This document shows positions 1-8,189 of a stretch of 64,000 nucleotides of DNA, piece by piece. Made by a program: the position numbers and the translations under genes. The notes under the pieces were generated by a model. That model did not search any database. It worked only from the letters and a program-made list of their open reading frames with translations, and had not been told where the DNA came from. How positions within the stretch are numbered: the first letter of the stretch is position 1; each line of letters begins with the position of its first letter. Source of the DNA: Bradyrhizobium arachidis (GTDB lineage: Bacteria; Pseudomonadota; Alphaproteobacteria; Rhizobiales; Xanthobacteraceae); the NCBI RefSeq assembly GCF_024758505.1, contig NZ_CP077970.1, positions 9,317,501 through 9,381,500 on the forward strand, given 5' to 3'.

Positions 1-516
1 CACGAACAGCGAGTGGCCGGAGAAGCGGTCGCTAAAATGGCTTTTTGCACCTTCGAACTCCCATTCCTCGAGCAATTTGTCCGGTACCGAATCGTGATGA
101 ACGGACAGGAAGAAATCCGCTCTCGCGTCGTTGGCGACACCGACACGCCTCAGCAGGCTCACCCTCGCCTTGCCGTCCGTGACCAGCAGGCGCGTCGCGG
201 CAAAGCCTTCGGACTTGAGCTTGCCGACGATCAATTTCGCCAGCCTGAGATTGAAGCCGAATTCGGGATCGTTGCGCGCGCTCAAGGCGCCAAACGACTC
301 CGAGGTGTGACCGACATCGACAAAAATCCGGAACTTTGGCTTCTCGCACTTCACCGCCGGCAGCGGCGCCGGCTTTGACTTCGGTTTTGGCTTGGCCTTC
401 GGCTTGACGAGCGGAGGCTTCTTGGCCGTGGCCGCGACGCTTGGACCTGCCGGCGCGAGCGTCAGCACGACGAGCGCTGCGACGAGGCCGGCGATGATGC
501 TCCGCGCCTGCCGCAA
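1..516 (-). CDS. N-acetylmuramoyl-L-alanine amidase (Amidase_3), C-terminus beyond window edge
   Basis: Probable zinc amidase that cleaves the bond between N-acetylmuramic acid and L-alanine in peptidoglycan, acting in the periplasm. The reading frame opens at a TTG (516) just after an in-frame TAG and starts with a hydrophobic signal-like segment (residues about 6-25). A Lys/Pro-rich linker follows (about 28-45), then the catalytic fold: VDVGHT supplies the first zinc His, and SVHHDS matches the second His region of the family. The remaining C-terminal part lies outside the window, so the catalytic Glu cannot be checked. The TTG start is the only plausible one because the stop sits two codons upstream. 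The gene follows the decayed oxygenase remnant on the same strand. Confidence 0.75.
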   Translation of the reverse strand, partial: MRQARSIIAGLVAALVVLTLAPAGPSVAATAKKPPLVKPKAKPKPKSKPAPLPAVKCEKPKFRIFVDVGHTSESFGALSARNDPEFGFNLRLAKLIVGKLKSEGFAATRLLVTDGKARVSLLRRVGVANDARADFFLSVHHDSVPDKLLEEWEFEGAKSHFSDRFSGHSLFV

Positions 517-519
517 GCG

Positions 520-659
520 CTACTCCGCCGCCGCGATGCGGGGACGCCCGACAAAGCCCGCGACATAGGCGTCGCGCTCGCCTTGCGTCAACGGCCGCTC
601 GCCCATGCCGTCCCCGGATCTGCTTCGGTCAGGAATTTGTTGTCCTCCGCGCGGAGCAT
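520..659 (-). pseudogene. Remnant of a Rieske-type aromatic oxygenase gene
   Basis: An ATG at 659 with a good GGAGA ribosome-binding site opens a frame beginning MLRAEDNKFLTEADPGT. This closely resembles the N-terminus of phthalate-dioxygenase-like Rieske oxygenases (MLxxEDNxxLTxxGPGTPMG). Continued in that frame it stops after 23 codons. In the +1 frame the expected GMGE continues and runs into GERDAYVAGFVGRPRIAAAE before a TAG at 520. I read this as a gene whose centre has been deleted and whose frame is broken, leaving both ends fused. No Rieske Cys/His motif or mononuclear iron site remains. The family assignment rests on about 20 residues, so it is tentative. Confidence 0.5.
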
Positions 660-785
660 GGTGGATTCTCCGGACGTTATTTTCGGCAAGATTGGCGCGG
701 GAGTGGAGGAACGTCAACGCAAGAACGGCTCTCGTGTCCCGGACGCGACGCGGCATGAAATGACGCGACGCAGACCCGGGATCCA

Positions 786-858
786 TTGTGGCTGGGTGGG
801 CCCCGGCTCAGCAGCGCACCGCTGAAGAAGCGCTGCGCTGCGTCCGGGGCACGAGAGC
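786..858. repeat. Palindromic intergenic repeat
   Basis: GCCCCGG at about 799 pairs with CCGGGGC ending at 850, and the GC-rich sequence between has internal pairing. It lies just downstream of the TauD-type gene and may act as a transcription terminator. It resembles the short palindromic elements found throughout Bradyrhizobium intergenic DNA. The rest of 660-861 shows no gene. Confidence 0.5.
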
Positions 859-861
859 GAG

Positions 862-1758
862 CTATACCGGCCTCTCCCCCTTCACCGTCACCCGCGTCCC
901 TGACCTCGTGTGGGGCCAGTAGTCCCACATCGCGCGGTGCTGGGTGCAGCGGTTGTCCCAAAAGGCGATGGCGTTCTCGGTCCAACGAAAGCGGCATTGG
1001 AACAGCGGGTTCTCCGCGTGCTGGTAGAGATAGGCCAGCATCGCGTCGCTCTCGTCGCGGGGAACGCCGTTGATGTGACGGGTAAAACCGCGGTTGACGT
1101 AGAGCGCTTTCTTGCCCGTCACCGGATGTGTACGCACCACCGGATGCTCGGCGTTCGGATAGGAGGGCCTGTCGGCGACGCCGTAATTGGCGTAGAGCCC
1201 GCGATAGATCGGCTCGCCGTCATGCAGCGCCGTGAGGCCGTCGAGATAGGCCTTCATGCGGTCCGACAGCGCCTCATAGGCCGCATACATGTTGGCGAAC
1301 AGCGTGTCGCCTCCGCGCGGCGGGCATTGCTTGATGTAGAGGATCGAGCCCATCGGCGGCTCGAGGTCACACGACACGTCGGAATGCCAGCCCTCGCCGT
1401 TCGCCCGCGGCGAGTTCTTGTCGGCATAGATCTTCATCAGCGCCGGGTCTTCATCCTCGTGGGGCGCGGCTGGATGAAAGTGCAGCTCGCCGAACTTGCG
1501 GCCAAAGGCGAGATGTTGTTGTGGCGTGATCTCTTGGTCGCGGAAGAAGATGACGAGGTTTTCGGCGAGCGCACGGTGGATCTCGTCCATCTGCCGGTTG
1601 GAGCGCGCCTCGCCATCGACGAGCTTGCCGATGTCGACACCGGAGATTTCCGCGCCGATGATCGGCGTGAGCTTTTCGACGGCGATCGTCTCATAGGCCG
1701 CGCCGTCCTCCGCCATGTGGCGATAGCGCGGGCCTTGCTTGCCGGACAAAGAGCTCAT
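862..1758 (-). CDS. TauD/TfdA-family Fe(II)/2-oxoglutarate dioxygenase
   Basis: A 298-residue non-heme iron dioxygenase that would couple 2-oxoglutarate decarboxylation to hydroxylation of a small substrate such as taurine, another sulfonate or an aryloxy acid. The iron facial triad is visible: His125 and Asp127 in WHSDVSC, and distal His274 in CTQHRAMWDYW. Arg289, 15 residues later, is placed to bind 2-oxoglutarate. PPRGGDTLFANM is the usual family core motif. I chose ATG 1758, which has GGGAG upstream, over an upstream in-frame codon at 1803 that adds 15 poorly conserved residues. No sulfonate transporter is adjacent, since the ABC cluster at 21-23 kb is distant, so the substrate is unknown. 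Confidence 0.88.
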   Translation of the reverse strand: MSSLSGKQGPRYRHMAEDGAAYETIAVEKLTPIIGAEISGVDIGKLVDGEARSNRQMDEIHRALAENLVIFFRDQEITPQQHLAFGRKFGELHFHPAAPHEDEDPALMKIYADKNSPRANGEGWHSDVSCDLEPPMGSILYIKQCPPRGGDTLFANMYAAYEALSDRMKAYLDGLTALHDGEPIYRGLYANYGVADRPSYPNAEHPVVRTHPVTGKKALYVNRGFTRHINGVPRDESDAMLAYLYQHAENPLFQCRFRWTENAIAFWDNRCTQHRAMWDYWPHTRSGTRVTVKGERPV

Positions 1759-1807
1759 GGGCGGTGTCTCCCGATCGTTCTTGATTGGAAGGCATCGTAG
1801 CAATGTC

Positions 1808-1890
1808 GGGCGGGTTAGCGAAGCGTAACCCGCCGCTTCGCGCGCGCAAAAAAAATAGGGCGGGTTACGCTTGCGCTAACCCGCCCTACG
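1808..1890. repeat. Double hairpin repeat (CGGGTTA..TAACCCG family), likely bidirectional terminator
   Basis: Two adjacent inverted repeats, each of the form GGCGGGTTA...TAACCCGCC, occupy the gap between ispG and the TauD-type gene and are separated by an A-rich stretch. The second ends in CCCTACG. Related elements with the GTAGGGTGGGTTAGC core occur at 16361, 29228, 40301 and 40803. Placement downstream of ispG suggests a role in transcription termination. Confidence 0.7.
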
Positions 1891-1911
1891 ATTCCTGACC
1901 TTGGAGGAAAC

Positions 1912-3189
1912 CTACTCCGCCGCAGTCACCGGCACCTTGGCGCCGTAGCGCTGGTCGATGTAGTCGATCACCAGCGCCTTGAAGTCGGCGGCGATGGTCG
2001 GACCGCGCAGCGTGCGGAACTTCTTGCCGTCGACGAAGACGGGCGCGGCCGGCGCTTCGCCGGTGCCGGGCAAGGAGATGCCGATATTGGCGTGCTTGGA
2101 TTCGCCGGGGCCGTTGACGATGCAGCCCATCACGGCGACGTTGAGCTCTTCGACGCCCGGATATTTCGTCTTCCAGGTCGGCATCTCCTCGCGGATGAAA
2201 TCCTGGATCGAGCCTGCCAGCTCCTGGAACGTGGTCGAGGTGGTGCGGCCGCAGCCGGGGCACGCCGCGACCAGCGGCACGAAGGTGCGGAAGCCCATGG
2301 TCTGCAACAGCTCCTGGCCGACCTGCACCTCGCGGGTGCGGTCGCCGCCGGGCTCCGGCGTCAGCGAGATGCGGATGGTGTCGCCGATGCCCTGCTGCAA
2401 GAGGATGCCGAGCGCGGCGGACGAGGCGACGATGCCCTTGGTGCCCATGCCGGCTTCGGTGAGACCGAGATGGATGGCGTAGTCGGAGCGGCTGGCGAGA
2501 ACTTCATAGACCGCGATCAGATCCTGCACCGCCGACACCTTGGCCGACAGGATGATGCGGTCCTTGGGCATGCCGAGCTCTTCGGCGCGCGCCGCCGAGA
2601 GCAGCGCGGACTGCACCATGGCTTCGCGCATCACCGCGCGCGCATCGCGCGGATTGGCCGAGGCCGCGTTCTCGTCCATCAGCTTGGAGAGCAGCTCCTG
2701 GTCGAGCGAACCCCAGTTCGCGCCGATGCGGACCGGCTTGTTGTTCTTGTTGGCGATCTCGATGATGTCAGCGAATTGCGTGTCGCGCTTGTCCTTGAAA
2801 CCGACATTGCCGGGATTGATGCGATACTTGGCGAGCGCTTCGGCGCAGGCCGGATAGGCCGCGAGCAGCTTGTGGCCGATATAGTGGAAGTCGCCGATCA
2901 GCGGCGTATCGATGCCGCGCTTGAGCAGGCCGTCGCGGATATGCGGAACGGCGGCAGCGGCCTCCTCGCGATCCACGGTGATGCGGACCATCTCGGAGCC
3001 GGCGCGGGACAGCGCTGCGACCTGGGCGATGGTGCCGTCGATATCGGCGGTGTCGGTGTTGGTCATCGACTGCACGACGATCGGCGCGCCGCCGCCGACG
3101 GCGACGTTGCCGACCTTGACCTGAGTGGTGTGATGGCGCGGCTGCGGCCCCGCGATGTCGGAATCGATGGTGTTTTCGGGCTTGTTCAT
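1912..3189 (-). CDS. ispG: 4-hydroxy-3-methylbut-2-enyl diphosphate synthase (IspG/GcpE)
   Basis: Cytosolic [4Fe-4S] enzyme of the MEP isoprenoid pathway, which converts MEcPP to HMBPP using electrons from ferredoxin or flavodoxin. The TIM-barrel N-terminal part carries the VQSMTNTDT signature. The C-terminal cluster domain shows Cys310 and Cys313 (CPGCG), Cys356 ([10 protein letters not shown]) and Glu363 as the usual cluster ligands. The start is ATG 3189. A TTG at 3198 would add three residues (MDA). At 425 residues it is the normal bacterial length. It lies only 12 bp behind the DMT transporter gene on the same strand, so the two are probably co-transcribed, possibly with the Zur-like gene further upstream. 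Confidence 0.97.
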   Translation of the reverse strand: MNKPENTIDSDIAGPQPRHHTTQVKVGNVAVGGGAPIVVQSMTNTDTADIDGTIAQVAALSRAGSEMVRITVDREEAAAAVPHIRDGLLKRGIDTPLIGDFHYIGHKLLAAYPACAEALAKYRINPGNVGFKDKRDTQFADIIEIANKNNKPVRIGANWGSLDQELLSKLMDENAASANPRDARAVMREAMVQSALLSAARAEELGMPKDRIILSAKVSAVQDLIAVYEVLASRSDYAIHLGLTEAGMGTKGIVASSAALGILLQQGIGDTIRISLTPEPGGDRTREVQVGQELLQTMGFRTFVPLVAACPGCGRTTSTTFQELAGSIQDFIREEMPTWKTKYPGVEELNVAVMGCIVNGPGESKHANIGISLPGTGEAPAAPVFVDGKKFRTLRGPTIAADFKALVIDYIDQRYGAKVPVTAAE

Positions 3190-3201
3190 GGCGTCCAAAT
3201 A

Positions 3202-4152
3202 TCAGGTTTTGGTGACTTTCAGCAATGCATCAGCGGGCGCCTGCACCACCGGACTCGGCCGATTAACCAGAAAAAGTCCAGCAATTACAAGGAGCGCCGC
3301 GGCACCGAAGGCCAAGCTTAGATTGTCATGCATGATGAAATAACTACCCACCACGCCAAACAAAGGTGTGATGAAGGTAAAAGCCGACAATTTGCTGGCC
3401 GAATAAGCCTTTACCAGCGCGAACCAAAGCGTGAACGTCGTTCCGACCACCCAGACGGCCTGAAACACCATCAGGGTCAGGGAGAGCGGACTGGGCTGGT
3501 GCGTGATGGATTCGCCGAACAAATAGGCCGCGAGCCCCAGAATCGGGATCGACATCGCCACCTGATAGCCTAGCGCCTTCTCCGGCGCCGCAAAACGCAG
3601 CCGGGTCGACTTGGCAACCAGCGTGGTCGCCGCCCAAAGCGAGGCGCCGCCGACGATCATGAGATCACCGAGCAGCACTTTTGCGTCGACGTCCGCTTGC
3701 GGCACGCCGATCGCCAGCGCCACACCGGCAAAGCTCACGGCCAGGCCCAGCCATTGCGTTCCGCTGAGCCGCTCGCCGAGCACCTGATAGGAGCCGAGTG
3801 CGACGAAGAACGGCGCGGTGTAGAGGAACACGACCGCGCGGGACGCCAAGGTGAAGCGAATGCCCTGATAGATCAGGACGAACTCCACGCCGAACATCAG
3901 CCCGGCGATGACGCCGGCCTGCCATGTGCCGTCACGCTCGAAGAATTTTACGCCGCGCAAGGTGCCGACGATGAACAGCACCGGCAGCGCGCCCATCGAG
4001 CGGATCATCGCCTGCAGCATCGGCGGGATATCCGGCAGAACCAGCTTCACCGCGATCTGGTTAAAACCCCAGGTCAGGCACAGCATGAGCATGAGGGCGA
4101 TGGCGCCGGCACTGAGGGGGCGCCCGGCGGACGGACTTGTTGGTTCTGACAT
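3202..4152 (-). CDS. EamA/DMT-family inner-membrane transporter
   Basis: A 316-residue protein with about ten predicted hydrophobic helices, arranged as two EamA repeats of five (roughly 18-150 and 165-305). LTWGFNQIAVKL in the first helix and the ALGSYQVLGERLSGTQWLG stretch before the repeat junction are typical of drug/metabolite transporters. Such proteins export or import small metabolites, and the substrate cannot be told from sequence. It sits 33 bp downstream of the Zur-like regulator gene and 12 bp upstream of ispG, all on the minus strand. Cotranscription with zur would suggest a metal link, but DMT proteins are common neighbours of many genes, so I do not press that. Confidence 0.88.
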   Translation of the reverse strand: MSEPTSPSAGRPLSAGAIALMLMLCLTWGFNQIAVKLVLPDIPPMLQAMIRSMGALPVLFIVGTLRGVKFFERDGTWQAGVIAGLMFGVEFVLIYQGIRFTLASRAVVFLYTAPFFVALGSYQVLGERLSGTQWLGLAVSFAGVALAIGVPQADVDAKVLLGDLMIVGGASLWAATTLVAKSTRLRFAAPEKALGYQVAMSIPILGLAAYLFGESITHQPSPLSLTLMVFQAVWVVGTTFTLWFALVKAYSASKLSAFTFITPLFGVVGSYFIMHDNLSLAFGAAALLVIAGLFLVNRPSPVVQAPADALLKVTKT

Positions 4153-4185
4153 TTCTTCCCGGGACCGGCTTCTTGCCGTGTTGTT

Positions 4186-4677
4186 CTATGAGCTTGTCTG
4201 ACAATGGGTGCAGGTGCCTGTGATCTCGACCACGGACAGTCGTGGCGCAAAGCCGGAACTGCGCGCCGCCTGGTTGAGGCCTTGCGCGAAGGGCGCGGCC
4301 TGGATCTCGCCGACCAGGCCACAGCGCTCGCAGATCAGGAACGCCACCGCCGAGGTCGCGTCGTGGTCGTGGGCGCAGGCGAGATAGGCATTGCGGCTTT
4401 CGATGCGGTGCACGAGACCGTTGGCCATCAGGAAATCGAGCGCGCGATAGACCGTGATCGGCGCGGGCCGCGGCATCGACTTCGCGAGCTCGTCGATCAC
4501 CTCATAGGCGCCGAGCGGCCGGTGGCTGGAGAGCAGCGCCTGCAGCACCTGGCGGCGGATCGGCGTGAACTTTTGCGACCGCTGCTCGCAAACCGCTTCG
4601 GCATGCGTCAGCGCGTCCGCAGTGCAGCGGCCGTGATCGTGATCGGGCGCAGGAAATGCCGGCTTTGTGAGGCTCAT
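4186..4677 (-). CDS. zur: Fur-family transcriptional repressor, Zur-like (zinc uptake regulator)
   Basis: A 163-residue Fur-fold regulator. It has a winged helix (about 38-95, with the recognition region ITVYRALDFLMANGLVHR), then a metal-sensing and dimerization domain. Structural zinc ligands are visible as Cys116/Cys119 (CERCG) and Cys156/Cys159 (CTHCQ). Cys101, His103 and His105 (CAHDHD) resemble the regulatory zinc site of Zur rather than the His/Glu-rich site of Fur. The N-terminal HDHGRC segment adds more potential ligands. The C-terminus ends three residues after the last CxxC, as in other Zur proteins. It is divergent from the marR operon and probably heads a zur-DMT-ispG transcript. 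I could not identify a Zur box in the upstream gap. Confidence 0.88.
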   Translation of the reverse strand: MSLTKPAFPAPDHDHGRCTADALTHAEAVCEQRSQKFTPIRRQVLQALLSSHRPLGAYEVIDELAKSMPRPAPITVYRALDFLMANGLVHRIESRNAYLACAHDHDATSAVAFLICERCGLVGEIQAAPFAQGLNQAARSSGFAPRLSVVEITGTCTHCQTSS

Positions 4678-4788
4678 CGCAGCCCATTTGTAGCATTTCG
4701 GCCCGGGAACCCAAAGCGCGCCCCCGCAATCGGCTGCCAGCCATGCTTTGGCGGCGGAGCAGCGTCCCGTTAACCCGGCATGCGGGAG

Positions 4789-4822
4789 ATCGTAAGCTTA
4801 CTTATAATATCGCAAGCTTATT
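4789..4822 (+). promoter_or_regulatory. Promoter with paired operator-like repeats upstream of marR
   Basis: Two copies of ATCGYAAGCTTAYT start at 4789 and 4809, exactly 20 bp apart (about two helical turns). Each contains the AAGCTT palindrome. A perfect TATAAT (4803-4808) lies between them and would direct transcription toward marR. A repressor dimer on each copy would cover the -10 box, so this looks like the MarR autoregulatory site. The -35 region is weak. Confidence 0.7.
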
Positions 4823-4835
4823 GGAGACCAAGCAT

Positions 4836-5318
4836 ATGAGCCGCGGTTCCGTGGACCACAACTTCCTGTTCACGCTGGGCGAGGTGTTCCGGCTGATCCG
4901 GGTCTATGCCGACAAGGAGGCGTCCCGCTTCGGCATCACCCGCGCGCAATGGGCGGTCCTCGCCAAGGTCGAACGCAGCGAAGGCATGAAGCAGTCGGAG
5001 CTCGCCGAGCTCCTGGAGATGCAGCCGATCACGCTGACCCGCCTGATCGACAAGCTCTGCGACAACGACTGGATCGAGCGCCGCAGCGACGCCAGCGACC
5101 GCCGCGTCAACCGTCTCTATCTGAAGAAGGCCGGGCGCGCCTTGCTCGGCAAGATGAGCGGCCTGCGCTCCGAGCTCACCGCCAACGCGCTCGACGGCAT
5201 CAACCCGGCCGATGCCCACCGCCTCCTCACCCAACTCGAAACAATCAAGGAAAACGTGCGCACCGCGATCCAGAATTCCGGCGCGGAGCAAGTGCGTAAG
5301 GAGCCACGCTATGGCTGA
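4836..5318 (+). CDS. MarR-family transcriptional regulator of the efflux operon
   Basis: A 160-residue winged-helix regulator. The MarR core is clear: the dimerization helix at about 5-30, the recognition helix in MKQSELAELLEMQPITLTRL, and the wing with DASDRRVNRLYLKKAGR. Family members repress adjacent efflux genes and are released by phenolic or aromatic ligands. ATG 4836 is fixed by GGAG at 4823, since an upstream extension to 4743 would run through the promoter. The stop overlaps the start of the membrane fusion gene by 8 bp, so translation is coupled. The paired AAGCTTA repeats directly upstream are the likely autoregulatory operator. Confidence 0.93.
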   Translation: MSRGSVDHNFLFTLGEVFRLIRVYADKEASRFGITRAQWAVLAKVERSEGMKQSELAELLEMQPITLTRLIDKLCDNDWIERRSDASDRRVNRLYLKKAGRALLGKMSGLRSELTANALDGINPADAHRLLTQLETIKENVRTAIQNSGAEQVRKEPRYG

Positions 5319-6480
5319 TCAGGTCATCAAATTCGCACCCGAGCAGAAGGGCGCGCCGAGCGGCAAGCCGACCAAGAAGCTCGCCGCAGAACCGCGCCGC
5401 CGCCTGATGGCCGGCATCCGCCGCTATCGCCGCTTCCTGCTGATGGTCGTGCTGCCGTCCGTGGCCGCAATCGCCGGCATCACCTTCTATCTGCACGGCG
5501 GCCGCTACGTCGGCACTGACGATGCCTATGTCGGCGCACAGAAGGTGCTGATCACCCCTGACATCTCCGGCAAGATCGACAAGGTCGTGGTGAAGGAGGG
5601 GCAGGTCGTCAAGGAGGGCGACGTGCTGTTCGAGATCGACGCGGTGCCGTTCCGTCTCGCGGTGGACCAGGCCAAGGCCACGCTCGACCAGGCGCGCACG
5701 ACCTATGACAATCTCGTCGCCAACATCAAGATCTACGGCCAGATGCTGGACCTTGCGCAGCAGGGCATGGACCTGAAGCAGAAGGACGTCGAGCGCAAGC
5801 AGGCGCTGGTGAAGAACAATTTCGGCTCGCAGCTCGACCTCGACAACGCGTCGACCGCCGTGGTCACCGCCGGCGCCCAGGCGCAATACGTCAAGCAGCA
5901 GCTCTCCAACGCCACGACGCAACTGCTCGGCAATCGCGAGCTGCCGCTGGAACAATTCCCGCCCTACGCTCAGGCCAAGGCCAAGCTCGACGAGGCCCAA
6001 CGCAACCTCGACCACACCGTGCTGCGGGCACCGATGAGCGGCGTGGCGACGCAGGTCGAGCAGATCCAGCTCGGCCGCTTTATTTCCGCCGGCACGGCAG
6101 TGTTTTCGATCGTCGACATCGCCCACCCCTGGGTCGACGCCAATCCGAAGGAAAGCGACCTCACCCATGTCACGGTCGGCCAGAGCGTGACGCTCGAGGT
6201 GGACGCATTCCCCAACCACGTCTTCAAGGGCAAGATCGGCTCGCTGTCGCCCGGCACCGGCGCGCAGTTCGCGATCCTGCCGCCGCAGAACGCCACCGGC
6301 AATTTCGTCAAGGTGGTGCAGCGCGTGCCCGTGCGGATCTATTTCGACGACAACGACAAATACGTGAAGAAGCTGAAGGCCGGCATGAGCGTCTATGCCA
6401 CCATCGACACCGGCCATCAGCGCACGCTGACAGGTCTGCTCGGCCTGTCGGCCACCGCGAACCAGGACAAGGACGACTGA
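5311..6480 (+). CDS. EmrA/HlyD-family membrane fusion protein of a multidrug efflux pump
   Basis: Periplasmic adaptor of a tripartite efflux system that links the inner-membrane EmrB-type pump to an outer-membrane channel. The 389-residue protein has a basic cytoplasmic N-terminus and one membrane helix (about 41-61). The EmrA signature TDDAYVGAQ follows, then a biotinyl-lipoyl half (about 75-120), a coiled-coil hairpin (about 120-225, rich in Gln/Lys/Asp heptads) and a second lipoyl and beta-barrel part. The start ATG overlaps the end of marR. The EmrB-type gene follows after 4 bp. No outer-membrane factor gene is nearby, so a TolC-like protein must be encoded elsewhere. Confidence 0.93.
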   Translation: MADQVIKFAPEQKGAPSGKPTKKLAAEPRRRLMAGIRRYRRFLLMVVLPSVAAIAGITFYLHGGRYVGTDDAYVGAQKVLITPDISGKIDKVVVKEGQVVKEGDVLFEIDAVPFRLAVDQAKATLDQARTTYDNLVANIKIYGQMLDLAQQGMDLKQKDVERKQALVKNNFGSQLDLDNASTAVVTAGAQAQYVKQQLSNATTQLLGNRELPLEQFPPYAQAKAKLDEAQRNLDHTVLRAPMSGVATQVEQIQLGRFISAGTAVFSIVDIAHPWVDANPKESDLTHVTVGQSVTLEVDAFPNHVFKGKIGSLSPGTGAQFAILPPQNATGNFVKVVQRVPVRIYFDDNDKYVKKLKAGMSVYATIDTGHQRTLTGLLGLSATANQDKDD

Positions 6481-6484
6481 TCCG

Positions 6485-8041
6485 ATGTCCGGTCCTGCGG
6501 CAAACCTGATGGTCCCCGGCCTGCGCCGGAACATGGTGACGATCTGCGCCATGACCGCGACCATCATGCAGGCGCTCGACACCACGATCGCCAACGTGGC
6601 GCTGCCCTACATGCAGGGCACGCTGTCGGCCTCGCAGGACCAGATCAACTGGGTGCTGACCTCCTACATCGTCGCCGCCGCCATCATGACGGCACCGGTG
6701 GGGTGGATCGCCAACCGGTTCGGCCGCAAGCGCATCTTCATCATCTGCTCTGCAGGTTTCACCTTCGCATCCGTGCTGTGCGGTCTCGCGCAGGACATCA
6801 ACCAGATGGTGCTGTTCCGCCTGCTGCAGGGCGTGTTCGGCGCGGCGCTGGTGCCGCTGTCGCAATCGGTGATGCTCGACTATTACACGCTCCAGGAACG
6901 CGCCAAGGCGATGTCGATCTGGGGCATGGGCGTGATGATGGGCCCGATCATGGGCCCCTCGCTCGGCGCGTGGCTCACCGAGACCTATTCCTGGCACTGG
7001 GTGTTCTTCGTCAATCTGCCGTTCGGCGCGATCACCGTGATCGGGCTGATCGTCTTCATGGACGAGACGAAGAAGGATCTGACCCTCAAATTCGACTGGT
7101 TCGGCTTCGCGGCGCTGGCGGTCGCGATCGGCGCGCTGCAGCTCGCGCTCGACCGCGGCGAGCAGCTCGGCTGGCTCGAATCGCCCGAGATCGTGGCCGA
7201 GTTCGTCGTCTCGGCGGTCGCGTTCTACTACTTCTTCGCGCACTCCTTCACGACGTCGCGGCCCTTCATCCGGTTCGAGCTGTTCAGGGATCGCAATTTC
7301 GTCACCGGGTGCATTTTCATGACCGTGATGGGACTGGTGCTGTTCTCGACCATGGCACTCTCCTCGCCCTTCATGCAGAACGTGATCGGCTATCCCATCA
7401 TCACCGCCGGCATGCTGCTGGCGAGCCGCGGCGTCGGCACGTTCTTCGCCATGATGCTGGTCGGCCGCCTGATGCGCTACATCGAAGCGCGCACCCTGAT
7501 CATCTCGGGTCTCAGCCTGACGGCAGGATCGCTGTTCTACATGACCGCGTGGACCGACCTCACGCAGGTGCCGGAGATCATCACCGTCAGCGTCATTCAG
7601 GGATTTGGCTTCGGTCTCGTGTTCGTGCCGCTTTCAACCGTGGCGTTCCTGACGCTGTCAAATAATCTGCGCACCGATGGCACGGCGATGCTGACGCTCG
7701 TGCGCAACGTCGCGAGCTCCGTCGGCATTTCCGTCGTCATCGCCGAGCTGACGCAGGGCACGCGGAAGACCTATGCGATCCTCTCCGAGCACATCAACCC
7801 GTTCAACCACGCGCTCCAGATGCCTGATGTGCGGGGCCTCATCAACCTCTCCACCGATGCCGGCCGCGCCATGGCCGACAAGATCATCACCATGCAGGCG
7901 CAGATCATCGCGTTTGCACACGACTACCAGCTCGTGATGCTGTTCGTGCTCTGCACCATCCCGCTCGCGCTGATGATCGGCTCGACCAAGGCCACGCTAC
8001 GCAAGCAGGCGGCCGGGCCGGAACATGCGGTGATGGAGTAA
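6485..8041 (+). CDS. EmrB/QacA-type (DHA2) MFS drug efflux transporter
   Basis: A 518-residue inner-membrane proton antiporter with about 14 hydrophobic helices. The first helix contains LDTTIANVALPYMQG, the hallmark of the DHA2 family (motif D1), and WIANRFGRKR gives the conserved MFS loop motif A. GMGVMMGPIMGPSLGAWLTE corresponds to antiporter motif C. It forms an operon with marR and the EmrA-like adaptor, separated from the latter by 4 bp, which indicates a complete inducible EmrAB-type pump. Likely substrates are hydrophobic or aromatic toxicants, an inference from family and from the MarR regulator. Confidence 0.95.
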   Translation: MSGPAANLMVPGLRRNMVTICAMTATIMQALDTTIANVALPYMQGTLSASQDQINWVLTSYIVAAAIMTAPVGWIANRFGRKRIFIICSAGFTFASVLCGLAQDINQMVLFRLLQGVFGAALVPLSQSVMLDYYTLQERAKAMSIWGMGVMMGPIMGPSLGAWLTETYSWHWVFFVNLPFGAITVIGLIVFMDETKKDLTLKFDWFGFAALAVAIGALQLALDRGEQLGWLESPEIVAEFVVSAVAFYYFFAHSFTTSRPFIRFELFRDRNFVTGCIFMTVMGLVLFSTMALSSPFMQNVIGYPIITAGMLLASRGVGTFFAMMLVGRLMRYIEARTLIISGLSLTAGSLFYMTAWTDLTQVPEIITVSVIQGFGFGLVFVPLSTVAFLTLSNNLRTDGTAMLTLVRNVASSVGISVVIAELTQGTRKTYAILSEHINPFNHALQMPDVRGLINLSTDAGRAMADKIITMQAQIIAFAHDYQLVMLFVLCTIPLALMIGSTKATLRKQAAGPEHAVME

Positions 8042-8067
8042 AGCGACACAGCACCCCATTCTCCACG

Positions 8068-8168
8068 GTCATGCCCCGGCTTGACCGGGGCATCCAGTAC
8101 GCCGCGGCCCTTCCGTATTCGTCGCTGTCTCTGGGATACTGGATCGCCCGGTCAAGCCGGGCGATGAC
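8068..8168. repeat. Intergenic palindromic repeat, GTCATGCCCCGG family, copy 1
   Basis: The element begins GTCATGCCCCGGCTTGACCG and ends CGGGCGATGAC. Its inner segments GGCATCCAGTACGCCGCGG and ATACTGGATCGCCCGG recur almost exactly at 33925-34023. Both ends are imperfect inverted repeats. It lies between convergent genes (the emrB-like gene and the kinase gene), where it could terminate transcription from both sides. Confidence 0.8.
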
Positions 8169-8189
8169 AGCGAGTGAATGGTGCGAGCA

